From: Salinimicrobium nanhaiense
GTDB taxonomy: Bacteria > Bacteroidota > Bacteroidia > Flavobacteriales > Flavobacteriaceae
DNA: 64,000 nt
Assembly: GCA_012038135.1 (NCBI GenBank)
Contig: JAAVJQ010000001.1
Location: 62,001 to 126,000, forward strand
Reading direction: 5' to 3'
Shown here: piece by piece, positions 17,202-26,589 of the stretch
How the letters are laid out: the number at the start of each line of letters is the position of its first letter
How positions within the stretch are numbered: the stretch's first letter is position 1
Translations under genes and position numbers: made by a program
Notes under the pieces: model-generated
Told to the model about the DNA's origin: nothing
The model's database searches: none
Seen by the model: the letters and a program-made list of their open reading frames with translations, nothing else

Positions 17202-19520
17202 CTAATCCTTTAATTCTCTGTCATCTCTTCTTAATCTCAGTTTTAGAAGACTAAAAACACCAAGTGCAGCAATAGTCAACACCGAAATTTCCATGAGGGT
17301 ATCCACTCCCCTGAAATCAACAAGAATCACGTTCACAACATTCTTTCCTTTTGCCAGCACGTAGGCATTATCTGCGTAGAAGTTACTTATCTCCTTGTTC
17401 ACAGGCTCCCCAAGCACTTCAAGGGAAATTAATGTGATCAAAATTCCGAAGGAAATAGATAGCACCCCATCAACAACCTTCATTCTATAATCTGATATAG
17501 ATAAATATTTGGGCAGACTGGACAGCACCAGTACGAAAAGGATCACGGTAAGCGTATCTATGGAAAATTGCGTCATCGCAAGATCCGGTGCGCTATAGAT
17601 CACGAACATCAAACAAATCGCATATCCCACCACTCCCATGGCAACAACAGCGGTCAATCTTGATCGCGCGCCCACCACAAAAAGAATAGCCAGGAACATT
17701 ATTCCCATAATGATCATTTCATAGTAGGTCATCCTTGAGAAAGAAGAGAGGTCGATCGGGATCTCATTTTGATCCGAAAATAGTGAGTACCCCACCAGCA
17801 CCACCAGGAATAATATTATTGTGGAAACATAATTGCGTAAAAAGCCATTTTGAAAGATCCTTGTCCACCAGTTTGAAAAGACTTTAAAACCGTGTCCAAA
17901 GTTTGTAATAAGAGTAAGGGGTGCTATAAAATCAAGCCGGGCGATTCCCCTCTCTTTTTTAGCTGAAGGTTTGAAAATAACATATAGAAGAATTCCCACT
18001 GCCAGAGTGATCGCACTAAGACCCAGAACAAGATTAAATCCATGCCATAACTTAAGGTGCACCTCATTACCTTCCAGTCCTACGGAATTAACTACAGGAG
18101 CAATGATACTGTCATTGATGATCTCCGGAAATATCCCGATAATGATCCCCAGCAAGGCCAGGATCACCGGCGGAAGCCACATAAGCATTCCCGGAAGATG
18201 TACTTTTTTATGTTCGTTGGGAAGTTTGCCTGTAAAGGGTTTTATTCCCGCAACAAATCCGGCATACAGCACCAGAATATTGGTCGCAATGGCGAGTACA
18301 GTAAGAAAGATCGACCATGATCCCATGTGGAGAGTTGACTCATAAACCAGGTCTTTCCCAATAAAACCGACAAAAGGAGGCATTCCGGCACTGGAAAGTG
18401 CAGCAAGAAAGCCTGCAACTGCCACCGGCATCATCACCTTTCGAAGGCCTGAAAGCCTTGTAACATCTCTTGTTCCTGTTTCATGATCTATGATTCCGGT
18501 GATAAGGAATAAAGTTGCTTTATAAAGCGCATGTACCACGATATAAACTGCAGCAGCAGTTAACGCGTATTGGGTTCCTAAACCTATAAGGAAGACGAGC
18601 AGTCCTAATACCGAAATGGTTGAATACGCAAGAACCCCTTTAAGGTCTGTTCGAAATAAAGTATGTACGGCAGCATAGAACATGGTGATCCCACCTACCG
18701 AGATCAAAGTTGTATTCCAGATATCTTCTCCTCCCAGCACAGGAGTAAATCTCAACAGCAGGTAGATTCCCGCCTTGACCATGGTGGCAGAATGTAAGTA
18801 AGTGGAAACCGGGGTTGGCGCTTTCATCGCCCCCGGAAGCCAGAAGTGGAACGGGAACTGTGCCGACTTAGTAAATGCGGCCCCAAAAAGCAAAATGACT
18901 ATCCAAATATAATATTCACTCGAAATGATCTCCGGGCTAAGGGCCAGCATTTCGCTGATGTTGAAAGTACCGGCAACATTACCTAAAAGAAGAGCCCCTG
19001 CCAACAACAAAAATCCACCGGAACCGGTGATTGCCAGAGCCAGAACAGCCGACTTTCTTGAAGCTTCACTGGTATTATTAAAACCAATAAGGAAGAAGGA
19101 ACTAATACTGGTAAGCTCCCAGAATATGAACATAGAGAGCAAATTATCACTCAACACAAGACCCAGCATTGCACCCATAAACATCCCTAGATATCCGTAG
19201 AACCTGTCAAGGTAATCGTGCTCCTTAAGATATTCTGCGGTATATGCAAAGACCAGGAAACCAATTCCCGTGATCAACAAAGAAAAAAGCAATGAAAGGC
19301 CATCAAGGGCGAAGTTTAAATCAAGCCCAAGAGTAGGTACCCATGAAATTTCCTGCCTTATCACCTCTCCTCCTGCAACCTGTGGAAGAAAGGAAAGAAA
19401 GTAAACAAATAGAGCTAAAGGAACCAGAGCAGATAGTACCGCAAGTTTTCCCTTTAAAAATTTCCCGGCAAAAACCAGGAAAACAGAAAAGATAAAACCT
19501 GAAAGTATAGCTGTTAGCAT
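17202..19520 (-). CDS. mrpA: Mrp Na+/H+ antiporter subunit A
   Basis: A 772-aa NuoL-like subunit. The antiporter core spans about residues 60-480 (FTKSAQFPFHFWLPGAMKAP; STYLHSATMVKAGIYLL; SSAGMPPFVGFIGKDL). The C-terminal third (about 590-770) carries the extra MrpA region resembling NuoJ/MrpB-like DUF4040 and MbhE segments (APDLAMTQFSIDTLTVILFVLVL; VVNVILVDFRGVDTLMEISVL). It is the first gene of a complete seven-subunit operon that exports Na+ in exchange for H+. An exact -7 promoter box lies 27-34 bp upstream of the start. Confidence 0.95.
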   Translation of the reverse strand: MLTAILSGFIFSVFLVFAGKFLKGKLAVLSALVPLALFVYFLSFLPQVAGGEVIRQEISWVPTLGLDLNFALDGLSLLFSLLITGIGFLVFAYTAEYLKEHDYLDRFYGYLGMFMGAMLGLVLSDNLLSMFIFWELTSISSFFLIGFNNTSEASRKSAVLALAITGSGGFLLLAGALLLGNVAGTFNISEMLALSPEIISSEYYIWIVILLFGAAFTKSAQFPFHFWLPGAMKAPTPVSTYLHSATMVKAGIYLLLRFTPVLGGEDIWNTTLISVGGITMFYAAVHTLFRTDLKGVLAYSTISVLGLLVFLIGLGTQYALTAAAVYIVVHALYKATLFLITGIIDHETGTRDVTRLSGLRKVMMPVAVAGFLAALSSAGMPPFVGFIGKDLVYESTLHMGSWSIFLTVLAIATNILVLYAGFVAGIKPFTGKLPNEHKKVHLPGMLMWLPPVILALLGIIIGIFPEIINDSIIAPVVNSVGLEGNEVHLKLWHGFNLVLGLSAITLAVGILLYVIFKPSAKKERGIARLDFIAPLTLITNFGHGFKVFSNWWTRIFQNGFLRNYVSTIILFLVVLVGYSLFSDQNEIPIDLSSFSRMTYYEMIIMGIMFLAILFVVGARSRLTAVVAMGVVGYAICLMFVIYSAPDLAMTQFSIDTLTVILFVLVLSSLPKYLSISDYRMKVVDGVLSISFGILITLISLEVLGEPVNKEISNFYADNAYVLAKGKNVVNVILVDFRGVDTLMEISVLTIAALGVFSLLKLRLRRDDRELKD

Positions 19521-19546
19521 AGGGAACGTTCAAATTACTGGAAAAA

Positions 19547-19577
19547 CAAATATAGCAGGAAAAAGTGAGCTTGTAAA
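19547..19577 (-). promoter_or_regulatory. Promoter of the mrp operon
   Basis: On the minus strand TTTA (19577-19574), a 19-bp spacer and TATATTTG (19554-19547) match the Bacteroidota TTTG-N19-TAnnTTTG promoter with one mismatch in the -33 box. It lies just upstream of the mrpA ATG. Confidence 0.7.
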
Positions 19578-19827
19578 GATGTTCAATCCTTTTTACCCAT
19601 TAGAAATCCTGATCCTAAAATAAATTTTTTGTTTAAAAAATCAGCAAAAACTTACTGCTCTTAAACAATAAAAATTCTCAGCTTCAGAAGCAGCAGAATT
19701 TAATACCTCATTTTCAGTAGGTTTAATAGGGAACGATCTACCCTACTGCTCCTACACCTCAGGACAATTAGTAGCAATGGCAGGAGCAGTTGTTAGATTT
19801 TTACTTATTTTACCTCAAAAAAAATCT
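19578..19827. other. Intergenic region between mrpA and the M61 peptidase gene
   Basis: AT-rich, no convincing gene. It holds a 9-bp inverted repeat ACTGCTCCT (19745-19753) / AGGAGCAGT (19782-19790) with a 28-nt loop, in the leader of the peptidase gene; no known riboswitch pattern is recognisable. No clear -7 box for the peptidase gene was found. Confidence 0.4.
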
Positions 19828-21600
19828 ATGCGTTTTTTGATCTTTTTGCTATTCTTCACTTCAATTAGTTTCGGGCAAACTACTTCCTATAATATTTCCT
19901 TCCCTAATGCCGAACATCATGAGGCAAAAATCATGGTCAATTTTCCTGAAATTGGACAGGACAGCCTGGTTGTCCGTATGAGCCGAACTTCCCCCGGAAG
20001 GTACGCATTGCATGAATTCGCTAAAAATGTCTACGGAGTAAAAGCAAAAAATGCCGCAGGAGAGACTTTAAAGATCACCCGCCCCGATCCTTACTCATGG
20101 TTGATTACCGGCCACGACGGAACAGTCAACCTGGAATACACGCTCTTCGGAAACCGCGCCGATGGCACTTATTCACAGATCGATCAAAGCCATGCTCATT
20201 TGAATATCCCTGCCACATTTATGTATGCCGAAGGTCTTGAAGAACGACCTATAGAAGTCACTTTTGAAACCGAAGCTTTCCCAGATTGGAAAATTGCCAC
20301 TCAGCTTAAGCATGAGAAGAATAATACCTACTCGGCACCAGATCTCCATTATTTCATGGACAGTCCCACAGAATTGAGCGACCATGAAGTGAGGCAATTT
20401 GGACTTGACGGGCAGACAATAAAGTTCGCCTTGCATGGACCTGCTTCAAAAGAGGAATTTGATCAATATTTTAAGCAGGTCAAGGATATAGTTACCCAAC
20501 AAAAAGCTGTTTTTGGAGAGCTTCCAAAATTTGATTTTGGTGAGTATGTATTCATCGCCTGTTACCTGCCTCATGCTTCAGGGGATGGAATGGAACATCG
20601 TAACAGCACCATCCTCACCAGCAGCAGAACCTTGATCGAGGGCGGAATTGACAGAAATATAGGCACCGTTGCTCATGAATTCTTCCATGCCTGGAATGTA
20701 GAGAGGATACGGCCGCAGGACCTGGAACCTTTTGATTTTACTGCAGCCGATATGAGCGGACTCCTTTGGTTTGCCGAAGGGTTTACCAGCTACTATACTC
20801 CCCTAACCCTCGTGCGCAGCGGAATTATCACTCCTGAAGAGTATGCAGAAGGCCTCAACAGCACTTTTAATTATGTCTGGAATTCTCCTGCACGCGAGTA
20901 TTTCAACCCCATTGAGATGAGCTATCAGGCTCCATTTGTAGATGCTGCCACCTCTGTAGATCCGGTTAACCGGGAAAACACCTTTATATCCTATTATTCC
21001 TACGGAAGTATGCTTGGTCTGGCGCTGGATCTTAAGCTGCGTCAAAAAGGACAAAATCTGGATGATTTTATGAAGCTTTTATGGGAGCAATTTGGAGAAA
21101 AAGAAAAACCATATACCCTAAAAGAATTGGAAGCTGCCCTGGCACAATATGCCGGTGAAAATTTTGCTTCCGATTATTTTGAAAATTACGTCTACGACAG
21201 CAAGATGCCTGATTTTGAAGATCTGTTCAAAACTGTGGGTTTGAAAATAGAAAAGGCTTCTAAAAATGCATTCTTTGGCACCTCAATTCAGGCTGAAGAA
21301 GATGCCATCATCATCAGCGGGAATCCCGGAATGAACACTCCCGCCTACAAAGGAGGTCTTGACCGGGGGGACAGGATAATTTCGGTGAATGGAATTAAAA
21401 TAAAATCGGAAGAAGTCTGGAAGGAAACGATTGAAAACACTAACGTGGGAGATATTTTGAATCTGGAAATAGAAAGGTTTGGCAATAACCTAAACAAATC
21501 TGTGACACTCGGACAAGATCCTAAATATAAGATTTCGATTGACGAGAAAGCTTCTAAAAAAGCTGTGAAAGCGCGGGAAGAATGGTTGTCGGGGAAATAG
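19828..21600 (+). CDS. M61 family metallopeptidase with PDZ domain
   Basis: A 590-aa secreted or periplasmic peptidase of the glycyl aminopeptidase (M61) family. I choose ATG 19828, which gives a clean signal peptide (MRFLIFLLFFTSISFGQ); the frame is open 17 codons further upstream (ATG 19777) but that would bury the signal. The N-terminal beta domain is followed by the zinc site HEFFHAWN (His283, Glu284, His287) and WFAEGFTSYY with the third ligand Glu. A PDZ domain lies near residues 480-560 (GGLDRGDRIISVNGIKI). The gene stands alone between the mrp promoter and a repeat-filled gap. Confidence 0.88.
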   Translation: MRFLIFLLFFTSISFGQTTSYNISFPNAEHHEAKIMVNFPEIGQDSLVVRMSRTSPGRYALHEFAKNVYGVKAKNAAGETLKITRPDPYSWLITGHDGTVNLEYTLFGNRADGTYSQIDQSHAHLNIPATFMYAEGLEERPIEVTFETEAFPDWKIATQLKHEKNNTYSAPDLHYFMDSPTELSDHEVRQFGLDGQTIKFALHGPASKEEFDQYFKQVKDIVTQQKAVFGELPKFDFGEYVFIACYLPHASGDGMEHRNSTILTSSRTLIEGGIDRNIGTVAHEFFHAWNVERIRPQDLEPFDFTAADMSGLLWFAEGFTSYYTPLTLVRSGIITPEEYAEGLNSTFNYVWNSPAREYFNPIEMSYQAPFVDAATSVDPVNRENTFISYYSYGSMLGLALDLKLRQKGQNLDDFMKLLWEQFGEKEKPYTLKELEAALAQYAGENFASDYFENYVYDSKMPDFEDLFKTVGLKIEKASKNAFFGTSIQAEEDAIIISGNPGMNTPAYKGGLDRGDRIISVNGIKIKSEEVWKETIENTNVGDILNLEIERFGNNLNKSVTLGQDPKYKISIDEKASKKAVKAREEWLSGK

Positions 21601-21658
21601 TTTCAGACTGTAAAAATCATTTATTAAGCTAAAGCCTTTCTCAATTTTCCAATTTAAT

Positions 21659-21949
21659 CCACGGGCTGAAGCCCTTGGCAATTCATGAAAAATCACTGTT
21701 TATAAATACATATGCCGCTCCTCCGGAGCTTTTGATCCTATCCCAATACTTTTTCTATAAATATGGCGCCTCTCTGAGGCTTAAATTTTAATCAGGGAAA
21801 ATTCCTGAATTGCCTTTGGCTTTAGCCGCAGGAGTAAAGAAAATCCTCCCTCAGGGCTTTAGGCGCAAACTTCCTCTGCTCCGGAGGAGCGAAATATTTT
21901 ATAGATCAGGAAATGACTCAGACCAGAGAGCTCCGGAGGAGTGGCATAA
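21659..21949. repeat. REP-like palindromic repeat cluster, copy 1
   Basis: A mosaic of short GC-rich palindromes in an AT-rich gap: CCACGGGC-TGAA-GCCCTTGG (21659-21678), CTCCGGAG (21721-21728), GCGCCTCTCTGAGGC (21766-21780), CCTTTGGCTTTAGCCGCAGG (21813-21832), GCTCC-GGA-GGAGC (21878-21890) and another near 21930-21940. Its last 144 bp (21806-21949) is a direct repeat of 22062-22204. No ORF. The format resembles REP/BIME elements, which in other bacteria are spread by REP-associated tyrosine transposases; none is in this window. Confidence 0.75.
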
Positions 21950-22009
21950 TTTCACCCAAAGCAGGTCTTTAAAAATGTTAGGTAAAGCCTTTTGTCCTGC
22001 TTTTTTTTA

Positions 22010-22204
22010 CCACGGGCTGAAGCCCGTGGCAATTCATGAAATTCTTCTAAACTCTGCACAATGAATTACCTTCGGCTTTAGCCGGAGGAATAAAGAAAAT
22101 CCCCAGGTCTTTAGGCCAAATCTCCTCTATAGCTCCGGAGGAGCGAAATATTTATAGAGATCAGGAAATGACTCAGACCAGAGAGCTCCGGCGGAGCAGC
22201 ATAT
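22010..22204. repeat. REP-like palindromic repeat cluster, copy 2
   Basis: Begins with a perfect palindrome CCACGGGC-TGAA-GCCCGTGG (22010-22029) followed by GCAATTCATGAAA, as in copy 1, then CCTTCGGCTTTAGCCGGAGG (22069-22088), GCTCCGGAGGAGCG (22133-22146) and a GAGAGCTCCGGCGGAGC end. Compared with copy 1, about 80 bp is missing between the first palindrome and the shared 143-bp block. Confidence 0.75.
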
Positions 22205-22231
22205 ATTCTATCACCTATCTTTACCAAAGCA

Positions 22232-22261
22232 AAAAACCCGTTGCTTTCGCAACGGGTTTTT
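22232..22261. terminator. Terminator of atpDC (works on both strands)
   Basis: AAAAACCCGTTGC (22232-22244) pairs perfectly with GCAACGGGTTTTT (22249-22261) over a TTTC loop; T runs flank both sides. It lies 18 bp past the atpC stop. Confidence 0.85.
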
Positions 22262-22279
22262 AAATATAATTTCTTCAGC

Positions 22280-22570
22280 TTAATCTGCCAGAACTATAAC
22301 TTTATTGTCTTTCATTTCCACTACTCCGCCTGCAACAGGAAGGATAAGGATCTTGCTGTCTTTTGCATCTCTTGTGAAACTCTTCGAAAGATCATCTGAA
22401 CTCACAGGATGAGAATGCGTAAAAACTTTGATCTCTCCTTTTGTAAGCACCGAAACTATGGGAGCGTGATTGTTCAACATCTGGAACTGCCCCTCCACAC
22501 CCGGAACGCTAACAGAATCAACTTCTGCGCTTAGCAAAACGGCTTCAGGAGTAACTATTTCTAAGTACAT
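22280..22570 (-). CDS. atpC: F1 ATP synthase epsilon subunit, short form
   Basis: A 96-aa epsilon subunit: MYLEIVTPEAVLLSAEVDSV and GVEGQFQMLNNHAPIVSVL mark the N-terminal beta-sandwich. The C-terminal two-helix domain that acts as an inhibitory arm in other bacteria (total usually about 130-140 aa) is absent, which is common in Bacteroidota. It follows atpD across an unusual 74-bp spacer packed with a 7-bp word repeat. Confidence 0.92.
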   Translation of the reverse strand: MYLEIVTPEAVLLSAEVDSVSVPGVEGQFQMLNNHAPIVSVLTKGEIKVFTHSHPVSSDDLSKSFTRDAKDSKILILPVAGGVVEMKDNKVIVLAD

Positions 22571-22577
22571 ATTTTTT

Positions 22578-22641
22578 CAGTTTGCAGTAGGCAGTCAACA
22601 GTTGGCAGTACTGCATACTGCCGACTTATTACTGCTTACTT
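22578..22641. repeat. Inverted heptad word array between atpD and atpC
   Basis: CAGT occurs at 22578, 22585, 22592, 22599 and 22606; the inverse word follows at 22610 (ACTG), 22617 (ACTG), 22624 (ACTT), 22631 (ACTG) and 22638 (ACTT). All steps are exactly 7 bp and the two arms meet at 22609/22610. The 3 bases between words vary. As RNA it could fold into one long interrupted hairpin within the atpD-atpC message. Confidence 0.9.
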
Positions 22642-22644
22642 TTA

Positions 22645-24159
<1,515 letters not shown>

Positions 24160-24251
24160 CTATTCCTTTATATTGTGTTTTTATAAATAACTAAAAAAGA
24201 ACCTGTAACAGCTTTTAAAACTGAATAAAAGCCAATCACTTTTTCAGGCTG

Positions 24252-24259
24252 CAAAGATA
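24252..24259 (-). promoter_or_regulatory. -7 promoter element of atpDC
   Basis: TATCTTTG on the minus strand matches TAnnTTTG exactly, 96 bp before the atpD start, implying a leader of about 85 nt. No clear -33 box. Confidence 0.55.
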
Positions 24260-24411
24260 GTTTTTTTGTATAAAAGTCTATAAGAGAAATAATAACTTTT
24301 TTAAGAAAGGCGCTTCAGGAAATGTTACTTCGGAAAAATATCTTTCCGGAATCTCATTTTTGACACTTCTATAAGATTTTTTCCTGGTGAATTGTCTACC
24401 TTTAAAACCTG

Positions 24412-24684
24412 ATGCCCGGTAACTTAAACCGAAAATTTTCAGAGATGATTAAAATAGCCGAAACATATTTTTTCAGGGCCACTTTGTTCCTCATTATATT
24501 CCTGAATATATATGGGGCATTAGATTTTTTTGTCCCCGGAATGAAGAAGAGCATTTCATTCCTGATCTCCTTATTAGTATCTCAATTACTGGCACCAAGC
24601 CTGAAATATATTAGATCGAGAGGTGTAAATCGTATCCAGCTCAAATGGATGTTCCTTAGAAAACCACTGATCTTTAATTGCTAA
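24412..24684 (+). CDS. Hypothetical small membrane protein
   Basis: A 90-aa ORF with two hydrophobic segments (TYFFRATLFLIIFLNIYGAL; ISFLISLLVSQLLAPSL) and a basic tail. I do not recognise it. ATG 24445 (MIKIAETYF) is an equally good start. It ends 6 bp before a terminator shared with glmS, which supports transcription in this direction, but no promoter was identified. Confidence 0.4.
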   Translation: MPGNLNRKFSEMIKIAETYFFRATLFLIIFLNIYGALDFFVPGMKKSISFLISLLVSQLLAPSLKYIRSRGVNRIQLKWMFLRKPLIFNC

Positions 24685-24690
24685 AATATA

Positions 24691-24720
24691 AAAAAGCCGC
24701 TTTTGAAAAGCGGCTTTTTT
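24691..24720. terminator. Bidirectional terminator between the small membrane ORF and glmS
   Basis: AAAAAGCCGCTTTT (24691-24704) is the inverse complement of AAAAGCGGCTTTTT (24706-24719); T tracts on both strands. Confidence 0.85.
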
Positions 24721-24738
24721 ATGAATTCTATTTTTAAA

Positions 24739-26586
24739 CTACTCAACAGTCACCGACTTGGCCAGATTCCTTGGTTGATCAACGTTCTTACCAAGCATTA
24801 CTGCAATATGGTAAGAAAGCAACTGTAATGGAATGGTAGTCAACAATGGAGTAAGTGACTCGATTGTATCCGGAATCTCAATAACATGATCTGCAAGATC
24901 ACGCACACTGGTATCTCCCTGGGTGACAATCCCAATAATCTTACCTTGTCTTGATTTTATTTCCTGAATATTGCTCACCACTTTCTCATAATGACCTTTT
25001 CGGGTAGCGATGACCACTACCGGCATCTCCTCATCAATAAGAGCAATAGGTCCGTGCTTCATTTCGGCTGCAGGATAACCTTCAGCATGAATATAAGAGA
25101 TCTCCTTCAGCTTAAGCGCTCCTTCTAAAGCCACCGGGAAATTGAATCCACGGCCAAGGTACAGGCAGTTGCGGGCATCTTTATATTTAAAGGCCACTTC
25201 TTTTATATGAGCATTGGATTCCAGAGCCACCTCGATCTTCTGCGGAATGGTTTCCAATTCCTGCAGGTGCATGTGGAAATCTGTATTGGAAATACTTCCC
25301 TTCGCCTTAGCTAGCTTCAAAGCAATAAGAGTAAGCACGGTGATCTGAGTGGTAAAGGCTTTGGTCGAAGCCACTCCAATTTCAGGACCGGCATGTGTAT
25401 AGGCCCCTGCGTGAGTTTCTCTTGATATGGAAGAACCTACAACATTACACACGCCAAAAACAAAGGCTCCCTTTTCTTTTGCTAATTTTATAGCCGCCAT
25501 AGTATCTGCCGTTTCTCCACTTTGAGAGATCGCGATCACCACGTCATCTGGATTTATGATTGGATTCCTGTAACGGAATTCTGATGCATATTCTACTTCC
25601 ACCGGAATGCGGGCAAGGTCTTCGAAGATGTATTCAGCAACCAAACCGGCATGCCATGAAGTTCCGCAGGCAACGATAAGTATCCTTTTGGCATTGAGGA
25701 AACGCTCAAGATTATCATCCACACCTGCCATTCTTATAATACCTTCGTCGGCAAGTAATCTTCCGCGGTAGGTATCGGTGATTGCGCTTGGCTGCTCATA
25801 GATCTCCTTCAGCATAAAGTGATCAAAATTGTTCTTCTCGATCTGCTCCAGGTTCAATTGCAGTTCCTGTATGTAAGGATCTACTAAAGAGTCATCTTTG
25901 ATCTTTCTTACTTTGACGCCCTTATCTCTTCTTACTACAGCCATTTCACCATCTTCAAGATAGATGGCATTATTGGTGAATTCAATGAAAGGAGAAGCAT
26001 CTGAAGCGATGAAATATTCATCTTTTCCAACTCCAATCGCCAGCGGACTACCCAGCCTCGCCACAACGATCTCATTAGGTTTTTTCTTGTCAAATACCGC
26101 AATAGCGTAAGCCCCTACCGTTTGGGTAAGTGCAATTTGTACAGCTTTACCAAGTTTTACTTTCTCCTTCTTTATAACATCTTCAATAAGGTTCACAAGA
26201 ACCTCGGTATCTGTATCTGAATGAAAAACGTATCCTCTCGCAGTTAATTCCTTTTTTAAGGTCTCATAGTTCTCAATGATCCCGTTGTGGATGATCACAA
26301 GGTCACCCGAGTTGGAGACATGCGGGTGAGAGTTCACATCATTAGGTACTCCGTGAGTAGCCCAACGGGTGTGTCCCATGCCCAAGGTTCCGGAAGTATC
26401 AACTTCCTGCTCCATTTTTTTCTTTAGATCTGCAACTTTTCCTTTGGTCTTGCTAACTTTTAATTCTTTTTCATTGTACAAGGCGATTCCTGCGCTGTCA
26501 TATCCCCTGTATTCAAGCCTTTGAAGGCCTTTTAAAACTATGGGATAGGCTTCTCTATACCCAATATACCCTACTATTCCGCACAT
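24739..26586 (-). CDS. glmS: Glutamine-fructose-6-phosphate aminotransferase (isomerizing)
   Basis: A 615-aa GlmS that makes glucosamine-6-phosphate for peptidoglycan and LPS. The N-terminal class II amidotransferase starts MCGIVGYIGY with catalytic Cys at position 2 (N-terminal after Met removal) and has LQRLEYRGYDSAGIAL and HTRWATHGVPNDVNSHPH. Two SIS domains follow (about 290-420 and 460-600; SQSGETADTMAAI; LGRGFNFPVALEGALKLKEIS), ending with AKSVTVE. It is 3 bp downstream of the DUF4270 gene, the last gene of a three-gene operon. Confidence 0.97.
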   Translation of the reverse strand: MCGIVGYIGYREAYPIVLKGLQRLEYRGYDSAGIALYNEKELKVSKTKGKVADLKKKMEQEVDTSGTLGMGHTRWATHGVPNDVNSHPHVSNSGDLVIIHNGIIENYETLKKELTARGYVFHSDTDTEVLVNLIEDVIKKEKVKLGKAVQIALTQTVGAYAIAVFDKKKPNEIVVARLGSPLAIGVGKDEYFIASDASPFIEFTNNAIYLEDGEMAVVRRDKGVKVRKIKDDSLVDPYIQELQLNLEQIEKNNFDHFMLKEIYEQPSAITDTYRGRLLADEGIIRMAGVDDNLERFLNAKRILIVACGTSWHAGLVAEYIFEDLARIPVEVEYASEFRYRNPIINPDDVVIAISQSGETADTMAAIKLAKEKGAFVFGVCNVVGSSISRETHAGAYTHAGPEIGVASTKAFTTQITVLTLIALKLAKAKGSISNTDFHMHLQELETIPQKIEVALESNAHIKEVAFKYKDARNCLYLGRGFNFPVALEGALKLKEISYIHAEGYPAAEMKHGPIALIDEEMPVVVIATRKGHYEKVVSNIQEIKSRQGKIIGIVTQGDTSVRDLADHVIEIPDTIESLTPLLTTIPLQLLSYHIAVMLGKNVDQPRNLAKSVTVE

Positions 26587-26589
26587 AAT

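Noticed and set aside
19777..19827. Upstream start for the M61 peptidase
   Set aside because: It would place 17 residues before a normal signal peptide; ATG 19828 is better.
22578..22641. CRISPR array reading of the CAGT/ACTG repeat
   Set aside because: Units are 7 bp with a 4-bp core, inverted in the middle, with no spacers and no cas genes.
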